Notes: generated by a model from the letters alone, not told the origin. A stretch of DNA of 64,000 bases from JBCDCY01 sp039180875 (GCA_039180875.1 JBCDCY010000002.1:248001-312000); one strand, 5' to 3'; positions 17,149 to 26,129 are shown, counted from the first letter of the stretch. Program-made: numbers and translations.

Positions 17149-19449
17149 ATGACGGATGTCCGCCTTTTCGGCTACGCCGATCCGCTCTCCGCGCAGGCCG
17201 GCGCGCCCATCGACTTCATGGTCTCCGCCGAGGGGGCGACAGAGGTGCAGGCGGAGATCGTCCGCCTCGTCCATGGCGATTTCAACCCGGACGGGCCCGG
17301 CTTTATCGAGGAGAGCGTGGCGACGGACGTGGCGCCGACGCTCACCGTCAAGCGCCAGTACACCCAGAACGGCGCCTTCGCGCGGGTGGCGGATCCGGAA
17401 CGACGGCTGGCGCCGGACGGCCCCTTCACCGTGCACGCCTTCATCTGGCCCTCCATGCCGGGCGGGTCCCGGCAGACGATCCTCGGGCGTTGGTCGGTGA
17501 GCGAGGGGAAGGGCTACGCGCTCGGGATCAATCCTGAGGGCAAGCTGGAATTCTGGGTCGGCGATGGCGAGACGGTGGACCAGGTGACGGCGGACGCGCC
17601 GCTCGTGCCCAAGGTCTGGGTGCTGGCGGCCGTCAGCTTCGATCCGACCACGGGCGAGGCGCGTCTGCGCCAGATCGGCGTCCAGAACTCCTGGAACTCC
17701 CATATCGGCCCGGTGACGCCCTACGATCACGACGCCCATGTGAAGGAAACGCTGCGCGTGCGGCCCGACCACGGCGACGTGCCATTCCTGATCGCCGGGG
17801 CGCATGAGCAGAATCCTGAGCGTGGGCGCTTCGCCTCGACGCTCTACAACGGCAAGATCGACCGCTCGGGCCTCGTCGCCCGCGTCCTCTCCGCCGCCGA
17901 GATGGCGGCCATCGCGACGGGAACGCCGCCCGCCGATCCGCTGGCCTACTGGGACACGACCGAGGGCTTCACGGATCGGGGTATCGGGAACGAGATCGTC
18001 GACACCGGCCCGCACGGTCTGCACGCCGAGGGGGTGAACAGACCCATCCGCGCCATGACCGGCTGGAACTGGCGGGGGCGGGACGACAGCTTTCGCCTCA
18101 ACCCATTCCAATACGGCGGCGTCGCCTTCCACGACGACGCGCTGACCGATTGCGGCTGGGCGCCGACGGTGACCTGGACCCCGCCGGCCGACCTGAAATC
18201 GGGCGTCTATGCGCTGAAGATCAGCGCGGGCAGGGCGGTCGACCGCATCCCGGTCATCGTCCGCCCCGACCGTCCGCGCGCGAAAATCGCGGTGCAGATG
18301 TCGACCTTCACCTATCTCGCCTACGCCAACGAGCACCTCGGCTTCGATGCCCAGATTGCGCAGGCCATCGTTGCCCACACCCCGGTCATCTCCGGCGGCG
18401 ATCTGGAATACCAGAAGCTGCAAGAGTTCGGCCTGTCGACCTACGACCACCACTCGGACGGGGCGGGCGTCTGCTATTCGACCTGGAAGCGGCCGATCAT
18501 CAACATCAGACCCGGCTACCGCATGGCGGGCATGAACTTCCCGTGGGCGCTGCCCGCCGACCTGTCGCTCCTCTGGTGGCTGGAGCATGCGGGCTACGAT
18601 TACGACCTCATCACCGACCATGATCTAGACCGGGAGGGGTTGGCGGCGCTGACGCCCTACAAGACCGTGCTGAACGTCACCCACCCCGAGTACTATTCCG
18701 AAGCGATGCTGGACGCGACGGAGCTGTACCTCACGGGCGGCGGTCGTGTGATGTATCTCGGCGGCAACGGGTATTATTGGGTGACGGCCGCCTGCCCGGA
18801 CGATCCTGCCTGCATCGAGGTGCGCAAGCTCGATGTGGGGTCGCGCGCCTGGCAGGCGGAGGCCGGCGAAGGCTACCTCGCCTCCACAGGCGAGCGCTCC
18901 GGCCTCTGGCGCTCGCGCGGGCGGGCGCCGCAGAAGCTCGTCGGGCTCGGCTTCACCGCGGAGGGTATGGACCGGGCGGAGCCGTTCGAGCGGATGCCGG
19001 ACAGCTTCCACAAGCGGGTCGCCTGGATCTTCGAGGGGATCGGGGATGAAGAGCCGATCGGCGATTTCGGCCTGGCCCTCGGCGGCGCGGCGGGGGTGGA
19101 GTTGGACCGCTATGACCTCGCCCTCGGCACGCCGCCGCACACGCTGCTCCTCGCCTCCTCCATCGACCACACGGACAACTATCCGCTGGTGTCGGAGGAG
19201 ATCACCTACGCCTTCCCGGGCCGCGGCGGCACCCAGGATCCGCAGGTCAGGGGTGACATGATCTACTTCACCACCGCCAATCACGGTGCGGTTTTCGCCG
19301 CCGGATCCATCGGTTGGTCGCAGGCTCTTCCCTGCAAAGGCGGTGAGAACAGCGTCGCGACGATCATGCGCAATCTTCTCGACGCCTTCACAAGGGATGG
19401 CGCGCTGCCGGGTTCCGCTTACACTGGCAAGGACAAGCACTGGCGTTGA
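17149..19449 (+). CDS. dmfA2: N,N-dimethylformamidase-like large (beta) subunit
   Basis: 766 residues, the length of the DMFase large subunit, which hydrolyses dimethylformamide to dimethylamine and formate using a mononuclear iron. Residues about 90-260 form a jelly-roll/LamG-like insert (APDGPFTVHAFIWPSMPGGS). The catalytic core has Tyr392 (FTYLAYANEHLGF), Tyr432 (LSTYDHHSDGAG), and His512 and Glu514 (NVTHPEYYSEAM). These correspond, by my recollection of the published structure, to the Tyr/Tyr/Glu iron ligands and the neighbouring His. It is cytoplasmic with no leader. Coupling to an amide importer and a LuxR regulator suggests inducible use of an N-substituted formamide or related amide. 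The exact substrate may differ from DMF. Confidence 0.87.
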   Translation: MTDVRLFGYADPLSAQAGAPIDFMVSAEGATEVQAEIVRLVHGDFNPDGPGFIEESVATDVAPTLTVKRQYTQNGAFARVADPERRLAPDGPFTVHAFIWPSMPGGSRQTILGRWSVSEGKGYALGINPEGKLEFWVGDGETVDQVTADAPLVPKVWVLAAVSFDPTTGEARLRQIGVQNSWNSHIGPVTPYDHDAHVKETLRVRPDHGDVPFLIAGAHEQNPERGRFASTLYNGKIDRSGLVARVLSAAEMAAIATGTPPADPLAYWDTTEGFTDRGIGNEIVDTGPHGLHAEGVNRPIRAMTGWNWRGRDDSFRLNPFQYGGVAFHDDALTDCGWAPTVTWTPPADLKSGVYALKISAGRAVDRIPVIVRPDRPRAKIAVQMSTFTYLAYANEHLGFDAQIAQAIVAHTPVISGGDLEYQKLQEFGLSTYDHHSDGAGVCYSTWKRPIINIRPGYRMAGMNFPWALPADLSLLWWLEHAGYDYDLITDHDLDREGLAALTPYKTVLNVTHPEYYSEAMLDATELYLTGGGRVMYLGGNGYYWVTAACPDDPACIEVRKLDVGSRAWQAEAGEGYLASTGERSGLWRSRGRAPQKLVGLGFTAEGMDRAEPFERMPDSFHKRVAWIFEGIGDEEPIGDFGLALGGAAGVELDRYDLALGTPPHTLLLASSIDHTDNYPLVSEEITYAFPGRGGTQDPQVRGDMIYFTTANHGAVFAAGSIGWSQALPCKGGENSVATIMRNLLDAFTRDGALPGSAYTGKDKHWR

Positions 19450-19478
19450 GGACCGGCGGCGCACCGTCGGAGAGGGAC

Positions 19479-20453
19479 ATGCGAAACGGTCTCAGCCTCT
19501 TCTCGGACTACGTGCACGGCCTGAACGCTGTCGCCGTCGATGGGGACGTCGATGCGCTGACCGGATGGGCGGTCGAGCGGCTTTCCAACATCCTGGGCTT
19601 CGACTGCGCGTGGTATGGCTGGGCGGAGATCGACCGGACGAGCGTCGAGATCCACGCGAGCGCGACGCGCAATCTGCCGGAGGGCTATTTCGAGTTCTGG
19701 TGCGGCATCGCGACCGAAGACATCCTCGCCGCGACCATCCGGGAACGTCCCGACAGCGTAGCCACCTACGATCGCGCCAGCGGATCGCAGACCGACGGAA
19801 TGCAGACGCTGGCGGACACGTTCGGCCTTCGCCGCATGGCGACTGCGATGCGCCTCCGCCAGGAACGTGCGGCCTCTCTCTTCGTGTCGGCCTATCGCGG
19901 CGGCGCCACGGCGCCCCGTTGGGAGGATGAGGAGCGGGAGTTTCTGCGATGCGCCGTCGATCAGATATCCACCGCCGCCCGGATCGCGGCGGCGAAGGAC
20001 GCATTGGCGCAGTCAGGAGAAACGGCCACGGTCGTTCTGAGCGACGACGGCGTCGCGATCGTCGGCCTGGCGTCGATGCGGGAGAAGTTCGGCCATCTAT
20101 GGTCGCGCACTCAAGGCGATCGCGTGCCCCGCGCGCTCAGCCAATATGTCGGAAGCGCCGGCGAGCATCTTCTGATCGACAGCGGTCTCGTCGCCATCTG
20201 CGAGCCCATGCGCTCCTCCGGCGGCCTGAGCCTTCGCAAGCTCTCCCTGCGACCGATGACCCGCTCGGATCTGCTGACGCCTCGCGAAAGGCAGGTCGCC
20301 GGTTTGCTGGCTGACGGCCTCAGCCACAAGGAGGTTGCCCGCCATCTCGGGATCGCGCCATCGACGGTGCGGAACCAGACCCAGGCGATCTACGCCAAGC
20401 TAGAGGTCGACAATCGCGCCAGTTTGGCGACGGCCATTCGAGACCCGGCCTGA
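19479..20453 (+). CDS. LuxR-family regulator of the formamidase operon
   Basis: 324 residues from the ATG at 19479 (MRNGLSLFSDYVHGLN), preceded by GGAGAGG at slightly short spacing. A TTG at 19446 overlapping the previous stop is an alternative. The C-terminal helix-turn-helix is clear (LLTPRERQVAGLLADGLSHK, EVARHLGIAPSTVRNQTQAI). The N-terminal 200 residues look like a GAF-type sensor (WAVERLSNILGFDCAWYGWA). I recall that the DMF degradation genes of Paracoccus plasmid pAMI2 are controlled by the LuxR-family activator DmfR, so this is a likely functional counterpart. It is the last gene of the operon. Confidence 0.82.
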   Translation: MRNGLSLFSDYVHGLNAVAVDGDVDALTGWAVERLSNILGFDCAWYGWAEIDRTSVEIHASATRNLPEGYFEFWCGIATEDILAATIRERPDSVATYDRASGSQTDGMQTLADTFGLRRMATAMRLRQERAASLFVSAYRGGATAPRWEDEEREFLRCAVDQISTAARIAAAKDALAQSGETATVVLSDDGVAIVGLASMREKFGHLWSRTQGDRVPRALSQYVGSAGEHLLIDSGLVAICEPMRSSGGLSLRKLSLRPMTRSDLLTPRERQVAGLLADGLSHKEVARHLGIAPSTVRNQTQAIYAKLEVDNRASLATAIRDPA

Positions 20454-20559
20454 CGACCGCCGACGCGCCTCAGCGATGTTTGACCCGCGCCGCCTCGCCA
20501 TAGGAGCGAGTGTCGACAAACGGGGTCGCTGCTGCAGACGCCGGCGCGGATCCTCTCGG

Positions 20560-21459
20560 CTAGGCGGTCAAGGACGGCTCGGCCTTCACCTGCTCGGCCA
20601 TGGCCTCCAGGAAGACGCGGAGCTTGGCGGGGCGGAACGGGCTGGGCAGGAAGACGCCGTGCAGCGGGAAGGCGGGGCTCGTCCAATCCTCGAGAACGCG
20701 AACCACGCGCCCGCTCGCCAGGGCGTCCTCGCAGGCCCAGAGCGGTGACAGGACCATGCCTTGGCCGGAGAACAGAAGCTCCCGGATCGCCGCCATGCTG
20801 TTCACCGTGATCCGTGTGCGGTCGACGGCGACCGAGACGTTCTCCTCACCGCGCACGAGGCGCAGCTTCATCTCCGGCCTAGGGCGGTAGAAGATGAAGT
20901 TGTGCTGGGGCAGGTCTTCGGGCCGGTCCGGCAGCCCGTGGCGCGCGACATAGGACGGCGCCACGACGATGGCCCGGGGCACCTCGCCGAAGCGGCGGGC
21001 GATCAGTGCGCTGTCGGACAGGGTGCCGATCCGCACCGCCACGTCGACGTTCGCTTCGCGCAGATCGGCGAACTCGCTGCCCAGCTTCAGCTCGACCGAC
21101 AGGTCGGGATGCTCGGAGAGCAACCGATCCACCACCGGCGTGACGAACCGGGCGCCGAAATCGACGGGCGCCGTGACGCGCAACAGACCCTTCGGCGTGT
21201 CGGAGAGCCCGGCGATCTCGGCCTCCAGCGCCTCCTGCTTTTCCACCAACCGACGCACGCCTTCGTAGTAGGCCAGCCCCGCCTCCGTCGGCCGCGACCG
21301 CCGGGTCGAGCGGATAAGCAGCTTGGCGCCGAGCCGCGCCTCCAGGCTGGCGATCCTTCGGGTCACCGAGGAGGGGTCGGTCTTCGCCTCCGCCGCCGCG
21401 GCCTTCAGGCTGCCGGTCTCCACCACGCGAATGAACAGCTCGACGTTGGGGTCCGGCAT
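20560..21459 (-). CDS. LysR-family transcriptional regulator
   Basis: 299 residues from the ATG at 21459 (MPDPNVELFIRVVETGSLKA); a TTG at 21477 is open upstream. The winged helix-turn-helix (AAAEAKTDPSSVTRRIASLE) is followed by the linker helix and the two-lobed effector domain (FVTPVVDRLLSEHPDLSVEL). It is divergent from the Tat-type SDR gene, its likely target, across a gap holding a good LysR box. It belongs to the subgroup that often controls a single adjacent oxidoreductase. Confidence 0.88.
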   Translation of the reverse strand: MPDPNVELFIRVVETGSLKAAAAEAKTDPSSVTRRIASLEARLGAKLLIRSTRRSRPTEAGLAYYEGVRRLVEKQEALEAEIAGLSDTPKGLLRVTAPVDFGARFVTPVVDRLLSEHPDLSVELKLGSEFADLREANVDVAVRIGTLSDSALIARRFGEVPRAIVVAPSYVARHGLPDRPEDLPQHNFIFYRPRPEMKLRLVRGEENVSVAVDRTRITVNSMAAIRELLFSGQGMVLSPLWACEDALASGRVVRVLEDWTSPAFPLHGVFLPSPFRPAKLRVFLEAMAEQVKAEPSLTA

Positions 21460-21482
21460 TAGTTGCGCTCTCTGCAATTAGT
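21458..21482. promoter_or_regulatory. LysR-type operator overlapping the lysR start
   Basis: ATTAGTTGC, seven bases, GCAATTAGT: half sites match in 7 of 9 positions, with the core TTGC-N7-GCAA fitting the T-N11-A LysR box. A second perfect inverted repeat, ACCGCC-TACAC-GGCGGT, is at 21495-21511. Both lie in the divergent lysR/SDR gap. Confidence 0.45.
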
Positions 21483-21632
21483 GAATGTAGAAGTACCGCC
21501 TACACGGCGGTGTGCGCAACCTCCATCTCCCGATCATCGCAAACTGAGAACCAGGGTCACGCAGGGGAAGTGGATACGCCAAGGGCCGCCACCCGCTCCG
21601 CATGACCGACGGCCAGACCAGGAGACGAGACG

Positions 21633-22628
21633 ATGACAAACGACATGCCGACTGCCGAACATCAGCCCGACGACCAGCCCGCCAATCTCGGCCGCCGCCG
21701 GGCCCTCGGCGGCAGCTTCGCCGCAGCGGCCGGTGCCGTTTTGGGTGCCGGCGCCGCCTCGGCCCAGACGGCATCGTCGGGCGAGGTCGCTGGGGAGCTC
21801 GCCGGCAAGACCGCCTTCATCACCGGCGGGGCCCGGGGCATCGGCCTCGCCTCGGCCGAGGAACTGGCGCGGGCGGGCGCGAACATTGTCCTCTTCGACA
21901 TCGCGACGCCGGACCTGCCGAACGTCCAATATCCCCTATCCAGCGAGGCCGACCTGGCCGCCGCCCAAGCCCGGATCGAGGCGCTCGGCGCCGCCTGCCT
22001 CACCTACCGGGGCGATGTCCGCAGCCTCGCCGACCAGCAGGACGCCATGGCCCGGGCCGTCGACCGGTTCGGCAGCCTCGACATCGTGCTCGCCAATGCG
22101 GGCGTGAGCCAGGCGGGCGCGATCGAGGAGTTCTCGGCCGACGACATCTCGACCGTGTTCGAGATCAACGTGGCCGGCGCGGTGAAGACCACCCAGGCTG
22201 CCTTGCCGCACCTCCGCGCCGCCGGCGGGGGCCGGATTATCTACGTCTCCTCGGGACTCGGCCGAGTCGGCAACGATCTCTTCCCGGTCTACACGCCGAC
22301 CAAGTGGGCCATGATCGGCTTTGCCAAGAGCGCGGCGCTGTCATACGGGCGCGACAACATCATGTGCAACGTCGTGGCCCCGGGCCTGGTCCGCACGCCG
22401 CTCGCCGACAACGACTTCATCCTGGGCAAGATGCTCCCGAACGACCCGAACCCGACCTTCGACGCGGTCTCGGCCCTGTTGGAGCCGGGCAATCCCATCG
22501 CGGTCGGGCACCACGAGGTCGAGGACATCGCCAAGGCGGTGATGTTCTTGGCGAGCGATGCCACCAAGCACATGACCGCAGAGGTCCTCGACGTCAGCTA
22601 TGGCTCGGCCGCGCGCAATATCGGCTGA
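21633..22628 (+). CDS. Short-chain dehydrogenase/reductase with a twin-arginine-type leader
   Basis: 331 residues. Residues 1-50 carry GRRRALGGSFAAAAGAVLGA with probable cleavage near ASAQ. The SDR domain follows: TGGARGIG cofactor motif, DVRSLADQ, NAGVSQAG, Ser in IIYVSSGLG, and the YxxxK pair as VYTPTKWAM, then VAPGLVRTPL. Substrate is unknown. Export of a nicotinamide-dependent enzyme by Tat, already carrying its cofactor, is possible but not demonstrated by sequence. It is divergent from the LysR gene. Confidence 0.88.
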   Translation: MTNDMPTAEHQPDDQPANLGRRRALGGSFAAAAGAVLGAGAASAQTASSGEVAGELAGKTAFITGGARGIGLASAEELARAGANIVLFDIATPDLPNVQYPLSSEADLAAAQARIEALGAACLTYRGDVRSLADQQDAMARAVDRFGSLDIVLANAGVSQAGAIEEFSADDISTVFEINVAGAVKTTQAALPHLRAAGGGRIIYVSSGLGRVGNDLFPVYTPTKWAMIGFAKSAALSYGRDNIMCNVVAPGLVRTPLADNDFILGKMLPNDPNPTFDAVSALLEPGNPIAVGHHEVEDIAKAVMFLASDATKHMTAEVLDVSYGSAARNIG

Positions 22629-22698
22629 TCAAACGGCGAGGAACGAGGAAAGCGAGTGGGCCGGCCGGCACCTTCGGCGGGCCCAAAGCGATGGGCGA

Positions 22699-23343
22699 TC
22701 ACGACTGAGCGGGCATCTCGACTTGAACGGGTGGGCTTTTTGCGAGGGCATCCGCGAAGTTCCGGAAGAGCGCATCAATCTCCGCCTCCGGTCTGCCGGC
22801 TACCATCGCTCCGAAAAAGATCACCGAAAACGAGACGTGCATCACCGCCGAGAAGAGCAGGTCGATGTTCACGTCCGAGGCGACCATGCCCCGTTGCTGT
22901 AGTCTGGCCACGCGCTCGCGGAAATTCGCATCCGCTTTGCCGTCCAGGTTCTCTGCGCCCTTCTTGCGATACTCCGCATCTATGGCGGCGCGACTGACGA
23001 GCAGCCGGACGATCTCCTCATCCCGCAGATCGTCGCGCAGCTTGGCGTGGAAGTAGCGATAGATTTCGTCGCGAAGCGTTTCCTGGGGTGGGTAGGGTAG
23101 ACCCCCTTCGCGGCGCGCCGACACAAACTGTTCGGTGAGGGCCGCAAGCAGCCCTTCCTTGCCGCCAAAATATCGGCTGATCAGGGAGAGATTGGCCTGC
23201 GCCGTCTCGGCAATCTCGCGCAACCCGGCGGCGTCGTATCCACGCTCCGCGAACACCGTGCGGGCTGCGTCGAGGATGCGTGCCTCAGTCGCTGCACGGT
23301 CCTTGACGGCGATCTGCGGTTTCTGCTGGGCGGCTGTGCTCAT
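22699..23343 (-). CDS. TetR-family transcriptional regulator
   Basis: 214 residues. The N-terminal helix-turn-helix is standard (EARILDAARTVFAERGYDAA, GLREIAETAQANLSLISRYF GGKEGLL). The C-terminal ligand domain resembles TetR proteins with the YRKKGAENLDG and FSAVMHVSFSVIFFGAMVAG helices. It is divergent from the decayed transporter start and small membrane proteins. The GTTTACAT direct repeats just upstream could be its operator. Confidence 0.88.
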   Translation of the reverse strand: MSTAAQQKPQIAVKDRAATEARILDAARTVFAERGYDAAGLREIAETAQANLSLISRYFGGKEGLLAALTEQFVSARREGGLPYPPQETLRDEIYRYFHAKLRDDLRDEEIVRLLVSRAAIDAEYRKKGAENLDGKADANFRERVARLQQRGMVASDVNIDLLFSAVMHVSFSVIFFGAMVAGRPEAEIDALFRNFADALAKSPPVQVEMPAQS

Positions 23344-23353
23344 GTGGACAGAC

Positions 23354-23399
23354 GTTTACATCGGCTGGTCTCCGCCGTAAAGAAAACGAGTGTTTACAT
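23354..23399. promoter_or_regulatory. Direct repeats upstream of tetR
   Basis: GTTTACAT occurs at 23354-23361 and again at 23392-23399, 38 bases apart, in the gap between tetR and the divergent genes. Candidate regulator sites; the same bases on the minus strand give AT-rich stretches suitable for the tetR promoter. Confidence 0.35.
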
Positions 23400-23467
23400 T
23401 GATCCGAGTCGTGAGCGATTCCGCCAGCGAAAGGTCAGTGACGACCGGAAGGGAGTTGCCGTTGGTC

Positions 23468-23590
23468 ATGCCCAAGCTGCGCACAGCCCTGATCCTTGGC
23501 CTTCTGTCGGCGGTAGGGCCGTTCGCGATCGTTGTGCATCTGCCTGCGATGCCCGCAACTGGAGGGGGCGGGGCGCCGGCGGCGTTATGA
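23468..23590 (+). pseudogene. Remnant of the N-terminus of a Bcr/CflA-type MFS drug exporter
   Basis: Forty residues starting MPKLRTALILGLLSAVGPFA and continuing IVVHLPAMPATGG, then stopping. The G-L-L-S-A-x-G-P-x-A-I-x-x-x-L-P-A-x-P pattern is the first transmembrane helix of Bcr/CflA exporters, which are about 400 residues. Only helix 1 survives; the frame ends by ATGA into a small unrelated membrane-protein gene. The rest of the exporter was probably deleted. The divergent TetR may once have regulated it. A genuine short peptide cannot be excluded. Confidence 0.5.
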
Positions 23591-23871
23591 CCGGATTGAT
23601 GCGGGCAGCCGTGTTCGAGGCGCTGACGCTGCTGGCGTTGTTCTGCGTGGCCATGCCGCTGAAATACTGGGCGAACATGCCCTGGGCCGTCTCCGTCGTG
23701 GGGCCGGTCCACGGGCTCGCATTCATGGTCTTCATGTGGTTCGTGATCCGCTCCTGGGCCGAGGGGCTGGTGAACGGCTTCGGCGTCCTGCGCCTCTTCA
23801 TCGGCGCCTTCATTCCCTTCGGCGGCTTCGTCAATGAACGCTGGCTGCGCCGTCGGGTGGCGGAGACATGA
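23587..23871 (+). CDS. Small DUF3817-type membrane protein
   Basis: 94 residues with three hydrophobic helices: FEALTLLALFCVAMPLKYWA, VVGPVHGLAFMVFMWFVIRS and LRLFIGAFIPFGGFVNERWL. The GPVHGxxF and PFGGF-x-x-ExxL signatures are those of the DUF3817 family, whose function is unknown. The start overlaps the exporter remnant by four bases and the stop overlaps the next gene by four bases, so the trio is translationally linked. Confidence 0.75.
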   Translation: MTGLMRAAVFEALTLLALFCVAMPLKYWANMPWAVSVVGPVHGLAFMVFMWFVIRSWAEGLVNGFGVLRLFIGAFIPFGGFVNERWLRRRVAET

Positions 23872-24266
23872 TGCTCTACGACCTGACAAAGGCCGCGCAT
23901 CTGATCTCGCTGTTCGTCTGGATCGGCGGCATGGTCGCGGTCGCCCTTGCGCTGCGGTTTCCGGCCCTGGTCCACATGGAGCCGCTCAAGGCCTACGATC
24001 GGGCCGTGACCACGCCGGCGATGATCCTGGCCCTCTCGTTCGGCATTCTTCTGGGTGTGCTGGGCGGCTGGTTTAGTTCGGGCTGGCTCGGCATGAAGAT
24101 CCTGTTGGTTCTTGGTCTCGCCGGTCTGCACGGCGCGCTGGTCGGCAAGCTGCGACGCGCAATCTCAGGCAATGTCGGGGACGCAAAGCCGAGCGATCGC
24201 TGGTTTCTGTCGCTCGGCCTGGTGCTTTTGACGCTCATCGTGCTCTTGGTGACGATCAAGCCCTAG
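23868..24266 (+). CDS. CopD/HemJ-like four-helix membrane protein
   Basis: 132 residues with four membrane segments. The first helix has LTKAAHLISLFVWIGGMVAV, with the conserved His. The third region WLGMKILLVLGLAGLHGALV carries the Lys and His seen in HemJ (UPF0093) and CopD-type proteins. HemJ is a heme-linked protoporphyrinogen oxidase and CopD a copper-associated protein; I cannot choose between them from this sequence. It is shorter than typical HemJ and shares an operon with the DUF3817 gene. Confidence 0.65.
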   Translation: MMLYDLTKAAHLISLFVWIGGMVAVALALRFPALVHMEPLKAYDRAVTTPAMILALSFGILLGVLGGWFSSGWLGMKILLVLGLAGLHGALVGKLRRAISGNVGDAKPSDRWFLSLGLVLLTLIVLLVTIKP

Positions 24267-24482
24267 CAGGTGGCACGGCTGGCCGAGCTGCATGGGACCA
24301 TGGTCACAAGGATCCAGGGCAGCTTTGTCCGACGCCCGCCGTTTCATCGGCTGGCCGAAGGTCTACGGCCGATGCGCATCAGAGCGATTTCCCTGTTTGA
24401 TTTACCCGGCGAGCCGCTATGGTCGGCGGCAGAACACCGCGCTAAGCACTTGAATTCCTAGGCAGTGGGGACGTCTTGTTCG
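24267..24482. other. Gap upstream of the ThDP enzyme gene
   Basis: 216 bases. A sparse AT-richer stretch near 24390-24460 could carry the promoter for the downstream operon. No gene or clear hairpin seen. Confidence 0.4.
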
Positions 24483-26129
24483 ATGACGAAGGCATCTGAT
24501 TTGTTTGTGCAGTGTTTGGAGGAGGAGGGCGTGGAGTACATCTTCGCCGTGCCGGGCGAAGAGAACCTCGACATGCTCGACAGCCTGTCACGCTCGGACA
24601 AGATCAAACTCATCCTGACGCGGCACGAACAGGGCGCGGGGTTCATGGCCGCGACCTACGGTCGGCACACCGGCAAGGCAGGGGTCTGCATGGCCACCCT
24701 GGGCCCCGGGGCGACCAATCTGGTGACCACGGCGGCCTACGCGCAGCTCGGCGGGATGCCGATGCTGATGGTGACCGGCCAGAAGCCCATCAAGCACTCA
24801 AAGCAGGGTCGCTTTCAGATCCTCGACGTGGTCGACATGATGGGGCCGATCACCAAGTTCACCCATCAGCTCGCAGGGGCTGATAACATCCCGAGCCGGG
24901 TGCGAGAGGCGGTGCGCCTTGCCGAAGAGGAGAAGCCCGGCGCGACCCACATCGAATTTCCCGAGGACGTGGCGGCCGAGCAGACGGGCTCCACCCCCAT
25001 CAAGGCCAGCATCTCACGCCGTCCCGTGGCCGAAGCCAAAGCCATCCGCGCGGCCGTCAAGAAGCTGGAGGATGCCAGGTCTCCCATTCTGGTGCTCGGC
25101 GGCGGTGCCAACCGCACCATCACCGGCCGGATGCTGACCCAGTTCATCGAGAAGACCGGCATTCCCTTCGTCACGACCCAGCTCGGCAAAGGGGTGGTGA
25201 ACGAAAATCGCGACGAGTTCATGGGCTGCGCCGCCCTGTCGGCCGGTGACTTCGTGCACCGCGCCATCGACGGGGCGGACCTGATCCTCAATGTCGGCCA
25301 CGATGTGATCGAAAAGCCCCCGTTCTTCATGGAGCAGGGCGGTGCAGAGGTCGTGCACATCTCCATGAACGCGGCCAATGTCGATCCCGTCTACTTCCCG
25401 CAGGTCGAGGTTATCGGCGATATCGGCAACGCCGTCTGGCAATTGAAAGAGGACGTGATCGTCTCATCAGAGTGGAATTTCGACGCGATGTATCGCGCCA
25501 AGGCCGCCGACAAGGCACATCGCGACAGCCTGTCGGACGATGCGCGCTTTCCGATCTTCCCGCCGCATCTGGTCAAGGTCGCGCGGGAGGTCATGCCGGG
25601 CGACGGCATCATCGCGCTCGACAACGGCATCTACAAAATCTGGTTTGCGCGGAACTACGCGGCATCGAAGCCGAACACGGTGCTTCTCGACAATGCGTTG
25701 GCCACCATGGGGGCCGGTCTGCCCTCGGCCATGATGTCGGCGATGCTCTATCCCGACCGCAAGGTCATGGCGATCTGTGGCGACGGCGGCTTCATGATGA
25801 ACTCCCAGGAGATGGAGACGGCCGTGCGGCTGGGGCTCAACCTGACGGTGCTCATCCTGCGGGACGACAGCTACGGCATGATCCGCTGGAAGCAGGCCAA
25901 TATGGGGTTTGCGGATTGGGGCCTCACCTATGGCAACCCGGATTTCGTGAAGTATGCCGAAAGCTACGGCGCGACCGGCCACCGGATCGAAAGCGCCGGC
26001 GGGCTGCGCGAAACGCTCGACCATTGCCTCTCCGCCGAGGGCGTCCACCTCATCGATTGCCCGGTGGACTATAGCGAGAACGACGAGATCCTGAACGTCA
26101 AAATCAAGGAACTGAGCGGGAAGGTCTGA
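24483..26129 (+). CDS. Thiamine-diphosphate enzyme annotated as acetolactate synthase large-subunit type
   Basis: 548 residues from the ATG at 24483. ThDP-family landmarks are complete: FAVPGEENLDMLDSL, the cofactor-activating Glu in LTRHEQGAGFMAATYG, LGPGATNLVTTAAYAQLGGM and the Mg-ThDP motif GDGGFMMNSQEMETAVRLGL ending in DDSYG. No small regulatory subunit is beside it, so it is not the biosynthetic IlvBN type. It is followed after 44 bases by an aldehyde dehydrogenase gene. I recall this two-gene pair from many proteobacteria, but its substrate is not settled. It may form or cleave an acyloin or 2-oxoacid whose aldehyde is then oxidised. Confidence 0.85.
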   Translation: MTKASDLFVQCLEEEGVEYIFAVPGEENLDMLDSLSRSDKIKLILTRHEQGAGFMAATYGRHTGKAGVCMATLGPGATNLVTTAAYAQLGGMPMLMVTGQKPIKHSKQGRFQILDVVDMMGPITKFTHQLAGADNIPSRVREAVRLAEEEKPGATHIEFPEDVAAEQTGSTPIKASISRRPVAEAKAIRAAVKKLEDARSPILVLGGGANRTITGRMLTQFIEKTGIPFVTTQLGKGVVNENRDEFMGCAALSAGDFVHRAIDGADLILNVGHDVIEKPPFFMEQGGAEVVHISMNAANVDPVYFPQVEVIGDIGNAVWQLKEDVIVSSEWNFDAMYRAKAADKAHRDSLSDDARFPIFPPHLVKVAREVMPGDGIIALDNGIYKIWFARNYAASKPNTVLLDNALATMGAGLPSAMMSAMLYPDRKVMAICGDGGFMMNSQEMETAVRLGLNLTVLILRDDSYGMIRWKQANMGFADWGLTYGNPDFVKYAESYGATGHRIESAGGLRETLDHCLSAEGVHLIDCPVDYSENDEILNVKIKELSGKV

